A stretch of DNA of 64,000 nucleotides from positions 82,544,509-82,608,508 of the forward strand of contig CM070577.1 in assembly GCA_036346355.1 (NCBI GenBank). The letters run 5' to 3'. Below are positions 55,534 to 64,000 of the stretch, in pieces. Positions within the stretch are counted from its first letter, which is position 1. Every line of letters begins with the position of its first letter. The notes under the pieces were generated by a model. The model searched no databases, had not been told where the DNA came from, and saw only the letters and a program-made list of their open reading frames with translations. The stretch is from Rhipidocladum racemiflorum (Eukaryota; Streptophyta; Magnoliopsida; Poales; Poaceae). The translations under genes were made by a program, and so were the position numbers.

Positions 55534-57879
55534 ATAATCTAGGAATAGATCCCTAATGTTAGACTATACCTTTCCTTGTCAACTTTAGTCAAATCTTGCA
55601 GAACACAATGGAAACTAAACCAAATGTTTCTAGCTTCTTCCAAACTAGTACTTAAACATTAATACCAGAGTATATGACATCTTAAAATTGTATCAAATGA
55701 AAAAAAATTAACTTGTGCACGTTAGTAAAAGTGTGATTTTTTTTTCAGTATCAAATTGATATTGCATATACCAATTAACAAATGGCAAATGCTTTTTTAT
55801 TCCACTGAGAACCCATCAATAATACGAGATTGCTAGTTATTGATTTCAAGGAACACAACAGGGCTGCATACCATTGCTAGTTATTGTCGATGAACCAACA
55901 GCAGGGCTACATACCATTGCTAATTATTGATTTCAACTAGTACTGAATACTGAATATTGATTAGTGCATATATACCATGCAATGTGTCGTCGGATTTGTC
56001 TTTCTAAACGATTGGAGCGTAGCTTCTTCGTACTATATCTTGTCAACAAACACAAAAGTTTCTATCTTCTCAAGTTGAAAAAGCATCTTGTGAACAACGT
56101 AAAATTCAATTTACCACGTTGCCTCATCATTTTTCGAAATTTCAGCACTTGTAATTGGTTGATGATGATATGAGATGATGGAAGCTTCAATCTGGCTGCT
56201 CACTGTCGAATACAGGAAAGAAAGGAAAGGAGTAATATATGCATATGTCTCACACATGTTCATGCATGCATGAAGGCTTGGATAGAGATCAACCAAATCG
56301 GCACTATACTTGTTGGCTTCGATAGAGCATAAAATGCGACATACATCACTACATCCATATTCTTGCAAAGAATAGTCTCGCATATGAGAAAGAGAAGCAT
56401 GTCTTCAGTATTGAACTCAGCAGAGGTCTTGAGATCCTTCGGAAGTCAAAAGCACTCTGAGCTTCCAATTGTCCTGGTATGATGATGCTTTTAAAACTTG
56501 AGATGTACTCACTAAAATCGCAAGAACAGGTGAGTTGCAAAACGTATCACTTGTTCTTCTCGTATACTCTTTTGTTGAATTTGTTAACAATTTCATGTAC
56601 ATTTTGGTTCAGAATTTCAAGGTTGTCGTTGATGCCTTCTTCAAACATGGTGATAAGGATACTCCCTCTTGGCACTTACCGATCTTATGTTGACAAGGTA
56701 AAAATTAAAGTCATTGCTGCTGATTGCTACTGATTATAGTCCAATATTTATTTGATCTACATTTACTTTATGAATATTATCTGTTATGCTATGCCAATTC
56801 TCAGCAATATTCATGTTTTAGCTTGATGGTCCTGTGTAGGCAGTTTTTTTCCTCCTGGTGTGTTTTTAATGAAGTTAGAAAGTCTTATTTGTTTTTTCAC
56901 TCTTGTTATATAACCATGGTATTATAATCTGTGTTATGTTGCTGTGAGGGGTCATTGCAGGCTGTTGGTTTCTTTCCTTAGTTCATCATGCACTAGTTTC
57001 TTTTATTAATGGGTGAAAAAAATGCGTAAGCATATAGTTTACTGCAGCTTTACATGGTCTATGAAGCCCCCAAAAGCTTTCACTTGGGTGTACTACCTGT
57101 GTTGCTTTCCGTTGTTGGCAATTGTTCTTGTTCATTATTTTTACATTTAAGCCTATGCATCCACATAAACCCTGGAAACTTAGTCCTTGTTTTGTTACAC
57201 CATAATAGAGATAAAACTAATGCTTTTGATGTCACTGGGAGGATGCATCATTATATCTACTGATTGATCTTTGGTTTTTAATGCTTTAGTATATTAGAAA
57301 GTTTGAGAGTGAAGAGTAAAATATCTCTTGAAAAATTGTTTTTTGAAGGTACAAGATTTAACTGATAACCTGCAATATATAAAAGAAACAATTCAGTCCT
57401 CATCTATACTAGAAATGTAGGTATATACTCTTATTTGACTTTGGTTTCAGTAATTGCAGGACAAGTGATGTACCATATTGTATCTGTAAAATATGGGGTT
57501 CCATATTTTTATAAATGGATGCATAATAGTTAGCGGCACTGCGGCAGGATGAGAGATAGAGATAGCAAATCATCATATTGATATGTATTGACTTAATAAG
57601 TTGGGAATCTATAGTATGCATTCCACATTCTACATGCAAGAACTTACATGGTACCACGTATTTGTCTTTTCTTAGTTCACAACATGTTATCTGCTGATTT
57701 AACTTAAAACATATGTGATTTATCTGTTCTATTTGGGTATTAGAATGCTATTACCGACTTAAAAAGATGGTTTATGTGGCATATGGTGGGCCATTCATAT
57801 CCAAGTTGTTAGGATTATCCCAAATTTCTTTTCAGGGATTTTTATATTTTTCTATATTTTTTTAAAATTTAAAATAGTA
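55534..57879. other. AT-rich interior of the CACTA element, no gene recognised
   Basis: There are many short open frames but none with a domain, a plausible codon pattern or splice support. A short block with CATACCATTGCTAGTTATTG is repeated at about 55829-55925. I see no transposase DDE or TPN2-like signature. Confidence 0.5.
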
Positions 57880-58559
57880 TTTTCGTTGGCCTTGGCCGAC
57901 GAAAATAGTGGCAGCGATATTTTTGTCGGCCAAGGCCGACGAAAATATACATGCCATGTCGGGATGGCGGGTTAACGGCCCTTATTTTCGTCGACAACGG
58001 ACGAAAATATTTTTATTTTTGTCGGTCTATTTTCGTCGGTCCAACGAAAATAGCTATTTTCGTCAGTTTTGCCGTCATTTTCGTCAGTTTTTGGCCGACG
58101 AAAATAGTATCGATTCCTGTAGTGACGTATATGCATACAAGCTGCACAATGCTCAGTTCCATCGTGTATATGCTACTGGTAATTAAGACAAACAGCATGC
58201 AGCTTCCGTATGCATGTTAAGTCTCCTTTGGTTGCATCAGCGAGCGCTGGCTAGCTAGGCAGCTTGCTCACCGTCGTCGAGTAGTCGGTGTGCCCGTGGA
58301 GATCGAGCACATGCATTGTTTCCTCTGTGCATTCTGTACTAGTCTAAAATTATAATAGTAGTGTACATAGATAAAATATCACAATTATATATAACGGAAT
58401 CATAATAAAATACTTCATATATTGAATAAACGAACTTAAAGTCAACCTTACAATTGTTAGGTCTCAATGGCTCCAAATCGAAGCAAATAAGCAGCAACGA
58501 AATGAAAAACGTTGGTGAATCCCATCAACATGCCACAGGCATATGATAAGGTTCAACTC

Positions 58560-58627
58560 CTAGACACTCGCCTCCTCATATAACTCTTTCTTCAAAGCAG
58601 GTATAGACTCCTCCTTAGCTGATGAAT
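58560..58627 (-). CDS. LTR-encoded conserved small frame, exon 2 (diverged reverse copy)
   Basis: After ACAACAG on the minus strand the frame reads DSSAKEESIPALKKELYEE and ASV, then TAG at 58562-58560. It aligns with the PALEEELQEEPS ending of the plus-strand copies, with the same phase and stop position, although the surrounding LTR sequence has diverged strongly. Confidence 0.5.
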
Positions 58628-59835
58628 CTGTTGTGGTAAGGGTGAGTACATAAAGCACTCAATAAGTTATGCACAAAATGCAAGTCTATTATACTACATG
58701 CAAGGTTTATTCCAAAGAAATGGTTGTTATGGCTATTTTGATTAAAACAGTATTTTAACTTTAAATACAACTAGTAATTTCATAAGCATCATTTAGCCAA
58801 ATATAGTTGCAATAATTGAAATTAATGAGACATCTAGCACATGTTCCAACCAACTGTCTAGATCTAACTATCAACCCCTAACTCACAGATGCCCAACTGG
58901 CTCCAATTGCCAACTATTAACCCGAGAGTTTCATCCACTCACGGATTCTCAAACCATCATTTCTATTTAAAACAAAACCAAAAGATCTACAATGTGAAAG
59001 CGCACTTCGCCCGCCCTTGACCGTGGGCACGGCTAATCAATTAATTGTAACTCTGCAGAGTGTGTACAGCTTTACCCACAAGATGCGATCAATTTTATAT
59101 GTTATGCAATTACACACTTCCTTATGTGTGCAACAAGAATGATCACAACAAGGCCTTCACAATGTACAGCCCCACTATTAACCTCGCCCGCTAAGGTTTC
59201 ACCACCGAAGGGTTCCATACACCCAGTCGGAAGCCCTCTCTTGCGCCTTGCGAGTGTCTCCATCCGACACCTACATGTCACCAATTGGCAAAGCCAATAA
59301 TGAGACGATAAATTAATTAGCCAGATCATACTCATATAGACATGTGGTTGTACAGTAGTACTCGGTCCAAGATAACACATACTTTGGTCCTTAATTGAAT
59401 AGGGTGGAACAATCAATTTACAAAGTCTCATGCATCCTGCACTCGTCTGACTTACCATCCGTCCTGGTCCAAAACTATTTTTTTATTTATTTTATTTTAT
59501 AAACAGCAGTAATACCAATTGACATGACCACAAATAAGTTTAAACAAGATTTTGAAGTAATACCTATAATGACATAATACCGAAACGTTTAAGTTGGACT
59601 AAGCAATTCTATTGTATTATACTACCTTGCTAATTACCACTAAATAATTAGCTAATATTATATAGGGCGACAAGGGTATACAATGATCAATACCAAGGGG
59701 TCATAACTAATTTGAAAATTTAACTTAGCCTTAAAACCGAATTAAAATACATTGTATAAAAGTATGCATGCAATATAATTTAAAACAATATAGTTTTTAT
59801 CAACTAGGTTCAACATGATCAAATTATAACTTCCC

Positions 59836-59919
59836 TTGGAAAAACTCTTGCTATTACTCCAGACCTCGGTCTTGAATCAATGCTTCACTCTCGTACACTC
59901 CCGCTACTTCAATGTTTAC
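59836..59919 (-). pseudogene. LTR-encoded conserved small frame, exon 1 (diverged reverse copy)
   Basis: The minus-strand frame VNIEVAGVYESEALIQDRG aligns with VDVEVPEGFEGEVLTQEPS. It is broken by TAA-TAG before QEFFQG, and the splice site reads CAAG|GGAAGT instead of GCAAGT. This copy is therefore inactive but clearly homologous. Confidence 0.5.
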
Positions 59920-60255
59920 GCGAATCGAAAGAGAACACTAAATAAATATCAAAATAGAGAGTAAATAAATTCTAAAAACCAAATAAAATTCACCATTAAA
60001 TAGAACTCAATTTTACAAATTTTTAGAAATTGGAATCCCCTCAATCAGAGCTCGTATGAGGGAGAACAGGCTCATGAAATTTGAAATAAAAGAAAAAATA
60101 AATCCTAATTTTGATAATTATTTTTCTACTGGAATGACGTCACTACTGACATCATCAACCAATTTACCGAATTAAATCAAATCTAGAAAAATATTATATC
60201 ATAGACAGGTGGGACCCCCTCGGTAATTTCATCCACGTAGTTTGAACTATTTTTT

Positions 60256-60689
60256 GTTCGATTAAAATTTACATAGATTTCGGTAATTTCGGATGAAATT
60301 TTGATTTTTTTGGCTGAAATCTCAGAAATCGCATTCCAAAAAATTCTGAATTTGAATTTTGCTTTTTAAATTTCATTCAGATTTCATCCAAAATTTTAAA
60401 ATCTCGTCAAAATTTCGGTTTTCGATTCCCTCGGTTCGAAAACGGAATTTGAAACAATGCAGACAGAGTTATACTGCATGTTTTCAATGAATGCGTGACG
60501 CGCAGCGAATGAAATTGGAGTACCGTCAAGAATTTGTTGCAATTTACTCTGATGGGCAAGGTTTTATTTCACCATTGCAAGAAGAACGAGACCCTGTTTG
60601 ATGGAATTTCGAGAGAATACTATGGTTTTCCAAATAATACTAAAGTATTGGAATCCATGTGTATCGATTAGATTACACTTGTAATTTTA
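60256..60689. other. AT-rich spacer, no gene recognised
   Basis: It contains repeated AATTTCGGT and GAAATTTTGA words in both orientations (60285-60440), suggesting a decayed repeat. No terminal repeats or coding region could be defined. Confidence 0.4.
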
Positions 60690-60969
60690 GGCCCCGTTTG
60701 GTACGGTTCCAGATTCTAGTAGAAACGGAAACAGTTCTAGATTCTTGGTAGAAACGTTTCAGGTACAATCAGAATCATTGTCTGGAAACCGTCTGATACA
60801 GTTCCGGATTCTAGTAGAAACTAGTAGAAACGGGGTTGAGGATGATTCAGCCACAGCGTGGAAAAAGAAGAAACGTTCTGAGGAGAATCGTTCCGAATTT
60901 AGCTCATTTGGCTGAGTTTCTCTTAGATTCTAGTAGAAACAGCTCGGTTTCAAGTTGCCAAACGGGACT
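60690..60969. mobile_element. Tourist-like MITE
   Basis: Termini GGCCCCGTTTGGTA and TGCCAAACGGGACT are inverted repeats, flanked by TTA (60687-60689 and 60970-60972). ATTCTAGTAGAAAC is repeated several times inside (60713, 60809, 60927). At 280 bp with no coding capacity, it is a PIF/Harbinger-type MITE. Confidence 0.8.
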
Positions 60970-61411
60970 TTAAAAACCATAGCTTCTTAGTTTTAAAAAT
61001 ACACAGGATTTTTTTCCCCCTAAACCGAGTTTATGTCCCTACCGTTCTCTTCTGTACCATAGACTTCTGTTACCATACGGACGACCTCTACTTCGTCTTT
61101 TTGCTGCTGGATTGATTGGAAATTGGGATAATGCCTATGTAGGGATGGTACTATATCATATTGGTGTTTCATTTATTCAATTGACTAGTAATAGTAACGT
61201 GTCGAGGCACATGATTTCAAATACGTAAATTCTAACCAAATTGAGGTATATTTTTCAAAAAAAAAAGGATATATAACCACCTATAACAATTCAAATAAAA
61301 TGCATACCTTTCAAAAAAATATACTCGAATTCAAAGATCTCGAATGAATTTAGACCACATACTTTGCTAATTATTTATATATATAATCCAAAGCTGAATA
61401 CTATGAAGCAA

Positions 61412-62197
61412 TCTCTACTATATAAAGTGAGAGTTTCTTCCCACGTCATTTCATCAAAATTACCAGTTCTACCATTCTTTAATTACCCACCTCTTTAATT
61501 AACCACTTCAGGCGTGGATGGAAGACAGCACACACAGTTTGCCATTCTTTAATTAACCTCTTTAATTGTAGAATGTAGACCATTAAGGTAAAATGAGAGT
61601 TTCTTCCCACCTCTTTAATTAACCACTTCAGGCGTGGATGGAAGACAGCACACACAGTTTGCCATTCTTTAATTAACCTCTTTAATTGTAGAATGTAGAC
61701 CATCTCTACTATATAAAGTGAGAGTTTCTTCCCACGTCACATTAATTGCCCTGCTTAATTACTCTGCTTAATTGCTCTGCTTAATTGCTCTACGCAAGAA
61801 ACGAAGCGTTGCTTTAATTAGCCAGCTTTTGCAAGAAACGAAGCGTTAAAGATAGATGTTTGATATTATGAAATAGTATTTTTTTTATTTTTTAATCTTT
61901 ATTTTTCGTTATCAATTTTGTTTTTCGTAGCAACGGCACGGGTATATAACTAGTTAAGGTAAAGTGAGAGTTTCTTCCCACGTCATTTCATCAAAATTAC
62001 CAGTTCTGCCATTCTTTAATTACCCACCTCTTTAATTAACCACTTCAGGAGTGGATGGAAGACAGCACACACAGTTTGTCATTCTTTAATTAACCTCTTT
62101 AATTGTAGAATGTAGACCATTAAGGTATTATTTGTACAACATATTTTTTTTCTTGTTTCATGTTATCGTAAGTTGCAACGCACGGACACCTTACTAG
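61412..62197 (+). mobile_element. Non-autonomous Helitron with internal tandem units
   Basis: The 5' end is TCTCTACTATATAAAG after an A, and the 3' end is GCAACGCACGGACACCTTACTAG before a T. This fits Helitron rules (5' TC, 3' CTAG, insertion between A and T, no target duplication). Inside, a unit of about 115-175 bp (GAGAGTTTCTTCCCAC, CACTTCAGGCGTGGATGGAAG, TTAATTGTAGAATGTAGACCA) occurs three times, at 61430-61587, 61588-61702 and 61954-62123. No Rep/helicase is encoded. Confidence 0.8.
61703..61953 (+). mobile_element. Second small Helitron inserted inside the first
   Basis: This 251-bp element runs from TCTCTACTATATAAAG to GGGTATATAACTAG. The host tandem unit reads GTAGACCA|TTAAGGTAAA without it (61586-61597) and GTAGACCA - element - TTAAGGTAAA here, so the empty site is visible in the same sequence. 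The insertion is exactly between A and T. Confidence 0.88.
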
Positions 62198-62297
62198 TTA
62201 CGATAATTCGAAAGCAACACTGTCACTTGACTTGGGATAAACTAGCGGTGACTAAGCCAAACTGCATCCAGGCTTAATTAACAAAATCTAACTGAGA

Positions 62298-63252
62298 CTA
62301 AACACAGACCATCGGTCTAGTTGATGATAACACGGGCGCTGACTTGGATTGCAGCCATGCCGTCGTTTCAAGAACAGAATTTGGCACAAGAAGCTGGAAG
62401 CAGTCGCCGTGATCGGGGGGCAGCCCGTTGGAGAGATCGGTGCATGCTACATGGAATTCGGACTCCTGATAGTGGGTGCGGCACAAACCCCTGTCGCCAT
62501 TGTAGCGGAAGCGTGAGATGACGAGCTTGCATTGCGTCCTCGTCATCGACGACGTTCCGTGACCAGCATCGTCGTCGGCGTTGGCGGCGTGGGGATGTAT
62601 GCAGAGCACGGAGATGGCGCGGCCATGCTTCTCCCGCGTCACGTTCAGCAGGAACACGATGGTGGGGCCTTGGTCGTCGTCCGCCGCGGCGCCATGATCA
62701 ACGCGGACGAAATTGAAGCCGTCGTGGAGATGGATGCTGAACATCTCACCCGCCCTGACCCTAGTGGCGCACGGCCAGCCGTGCGCGGCGGCGATGTGGC
62801 CCAGGAGCGCCACCGTGGAGCCGACGAAGCCACAGGCCTCCCCGGGGCAATGGCACGGCGCGTGCGCGCAGACCCGACGGTGGGCGCTCAGGTCGTAGTA
62901 TCCCGAGCTGGCAGCGCAGCCGTAGGCGGCGTTGGGGCAAGGCACGCGGATGGACTCCACCAGGTGCTCCATGCCGTGGCACCGGAGGTGGGGACGCCGC
63001 ACACGTGGCACTTGCCGGCAGCCGTGAGCTTGTCGCGGCACGGCGAGCACACCACGTGCCCCACCTCACACTGCTTGCGTCGCATGCATGGATAACCAAC
63101 GAGAATTATACTAATCAAGATGATTAGTCAGTGATGAATCTTAATAATCTTGATGTGTGTGTGTGTGTACCTGGAAGATGGGAGGCTTCAACGGGAAGCA
63201 GCAGACACCGCATTCGAGGGCATCAGCGTCCACGCTCGCGATCACCACGCGC
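62298..63252 (-). pseudogene. SINA-type RING E3 ubiquitin ligase, disrupted
   Basis: The minus-strand coding pieces are 63252-63171 (VVIASVDADALECGVCCFPL and KPPIFQ), a GT-AG intron of 100 bp, and 63070-62298. Together they carry a RING finger (CGVC ... CEVGHVVCSPCRDKL ... GKCHVCG), then RCHGMEHLVESIRVPCPNAA and the SIAH-type zinc finger (CHCPGEACGFVGS, HIAAAHGW), and the SINA substrate-binding domain to TAG 62300-62298. SINA proteins are E3 ligases that bind an E2 through the RING. A one-base frame change at about 62983-62998, between CHVCG and RCHGME, breaks the frame. The N-terminus is cut at 63252 by a Copia-type LTR. Confidence 0.85.
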
Positions 63253-63920
63253 TGTTGGAATCACTCCTCACTCAGGCAAGTGTTTATCACAAACACTCAC
63301 GCACTTAGTCTGGTGGACGCAAAATACACAAGAAATTGTGTAGCACAAGCTAGCAAGCTTTTTTTTATTTTGACGCACTAAAGACTCACGTCATTTTACA
63401 TTCATATAGAGACTCAAGAGTACATGCAAGGAAAGAAATAAGAGCCAGCCAAATTGGCCATCCCTGATCACGCCATGACTAATGACCACTAATCAGGGAA
63501 CCACTAATCAAGGAACCACTAATGACCATGCACACTAATCAAGGGACTAATAACCGCATGTGGCTAGCGAAATCACACGCTACCATTTTAACGTCGCGAT
63601 TTCCATGCATGAGCCCATATTCCTTTGCTACGAAAATCACTTCCGTGCGTATTGCGGCTCATGCATCTCTACACCACACGTTCACATGCAGTTACATCTC
63701 CTGATCGTGTCTATCTCCTATGCACTTCACACACGTATGCACTTACCGTAACACACGGCATGGTCTCGCACCGTGCGTACGTGCCGGCTCAAGGCAATAG
63801 CAGCTCACTAGTCTCACACATTTTGTCGCCACGCACTTGATCTACCGCTGCGCATTATTTCTAGTTACACATGCAAAATAAATAAACATGCAAAGGCTAA
63901 TGACAAGATTATATCTAACA
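63253..63920 (-). mobile_element. 3' LTR of a Copia-type element inserted in the SINA gene
   Basis: On the minus strand it runs from TGTTAGATATAATC (63920) to GAGTGATTCCAACA (63253), 668 bp with TGTT/AACA ends, and is non-coding. It directly abuts SINA coding sequence (GCGCGTGGTGATC). A polypurine tract lies on its upstream side, so this is the 3' LTR and the body of the element lies beyond 64000. Confidence 0.85.
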
Positions 63921-64000
63921 ATTTCCCTCCTAATCTTGGCATGGCCAAACTCACAGCAGGGTAGGTTCATCGTCACTGATTGCCGCAGCAAGTAGCGCCT
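63921..64000 (-). mobile_element. Internal 3' end and polypurine tract of the Copia-type element
   Basis: The minus strand reads GATTAGGAGGGAAAT immediately before the LTR start, a polypurine tract typical of plant Copia elements. The remaining 65 bp to the window edge are the end of the internal region and too short to identify a domain. Confidence 0.75.

Larger units (their letters stand above)
54253..58124. mobile_element. Non-autonomous CACTA transposon, TSD ACG
   Basis: The right end is ATTCCTGTAGTG (inverse CACTACAGGAAT). The left end is CATTACCTGTGT, an eroded match. ACG flanks both ends (54250-54252 and 58125-58127), the 3-bp duplication expected of CACTA elements. Subterminal arrays of TTTTCGTCGGC and GCCGACGAAAAT in both orientations lie at 54270-54500 and 57880-58105; these are transposase binding sites in the family. 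No transposase domain is seen in the 3.9 kb, so it depends on an autonomous relative. Confidence 0.88.
58320..60255 (-). mobile_element. Diverged chromovirus-type LTR fragment in reverse orientation
   Basis: Read on the minus strand, the order matches the 3' two thirds of the A/B LTRs: a GATGTCAGTAGTGACGTCA segment (about 60135), GGGATTCCAATTTCTAAAAA then TTGTAAAATTGAG (about 60020), exon 1 (59919-59836), CTTGTGGGTAAAGCTGTAC with CTCTGCAGAG (59050-59090), the hairpin (58661-58643), exon 2 (58627-58560), and TGATTGTGATATTTT with ACTAGTNCNGAATNCACAGAG near the end. The U3 and promoter part and both exact termini are missing, so there is no target duplication to read. It is the most diverged LTR in the window. 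Confidence 0.75.

Noticed and set aside
56111..57657. Several 60-90 codon frames inside the CACTA element
   Set aside because: They are AT-rich with no domain, no splice pattern and no codon bias; judged random.
63153..63169. TG dinucleotide run
   Set aside because: It is a short microsatellite inside the SINA intron with no wider significance.

Overview
The window is nuclear DNA of a grass (Poaceae). The evidence is GC-rich exons with short GT-AG introns, long-LTR Ty3/gypsy elements of the chromovirus and Tat types, a CACTA transposon with TTTTCGTCGGC subterminal repeats, and Stowaway and Tourist MITEs. A panicoid is plausible; the species cannot be read from the sequence.

About 1-47.8 kb is a nest of LTR retrotransposons. 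The oldest layer is a plus-strand Tat-type gypsy element (gag, protease, RT, RNase H, second RNase H, integrase, then a spliced antisense gene). It is split by a 5.6 kb solo-LTR-like insertion (3225-8813, TSD TCACC) and by a 33.8 kb block (10050-43849, TSD CCAGG). That block is a chromovirus (element B) with a close relative (element A) inserted in its 5' LTR. Recombination later left the order LTR-A-LTR-B-LTR. A third, younger gypsy (element C, 12067-21039, TSD GGCCT) sits in the promoter of A's 5' LTR, and a solo LTR (30436-33927, TSD TCACC) sits in the shared middle LTR. All coding regions in the nest are broken by stops, frameshifts or loss of catalytic residues.

About 47.8-64 kb is a gene-bearing island. 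It holds one apparently intact five-exon gene for a large ubiquitin-conjugating E2 of the PHO2/UBC24 (UBE2O-like) family on the minus strand. It also holds two Stowaway MITEs, two Tourist-like MITEs, a 3.9 kb non-autonomous CACTA, a reverse-oriented diverged LTR fragment and a Helitron carrying a second Helitron. At the right edge is a SINA-type RING E3 ligase pseudogene, broken by a frameshift and by a Copia-type LTR element that runs off the window.

The most unusual observation is inside the long LTRs. Copies in different LTR families carry a small split reading frame, conserved at the protein level with mainly synonymous change. Its two exons flank an apparent GC-AG intron. Just before the 3' splice site of that intron there is a hairpin whose stem is preserved by paired changes in four LTR families. 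I know of no described function for it.
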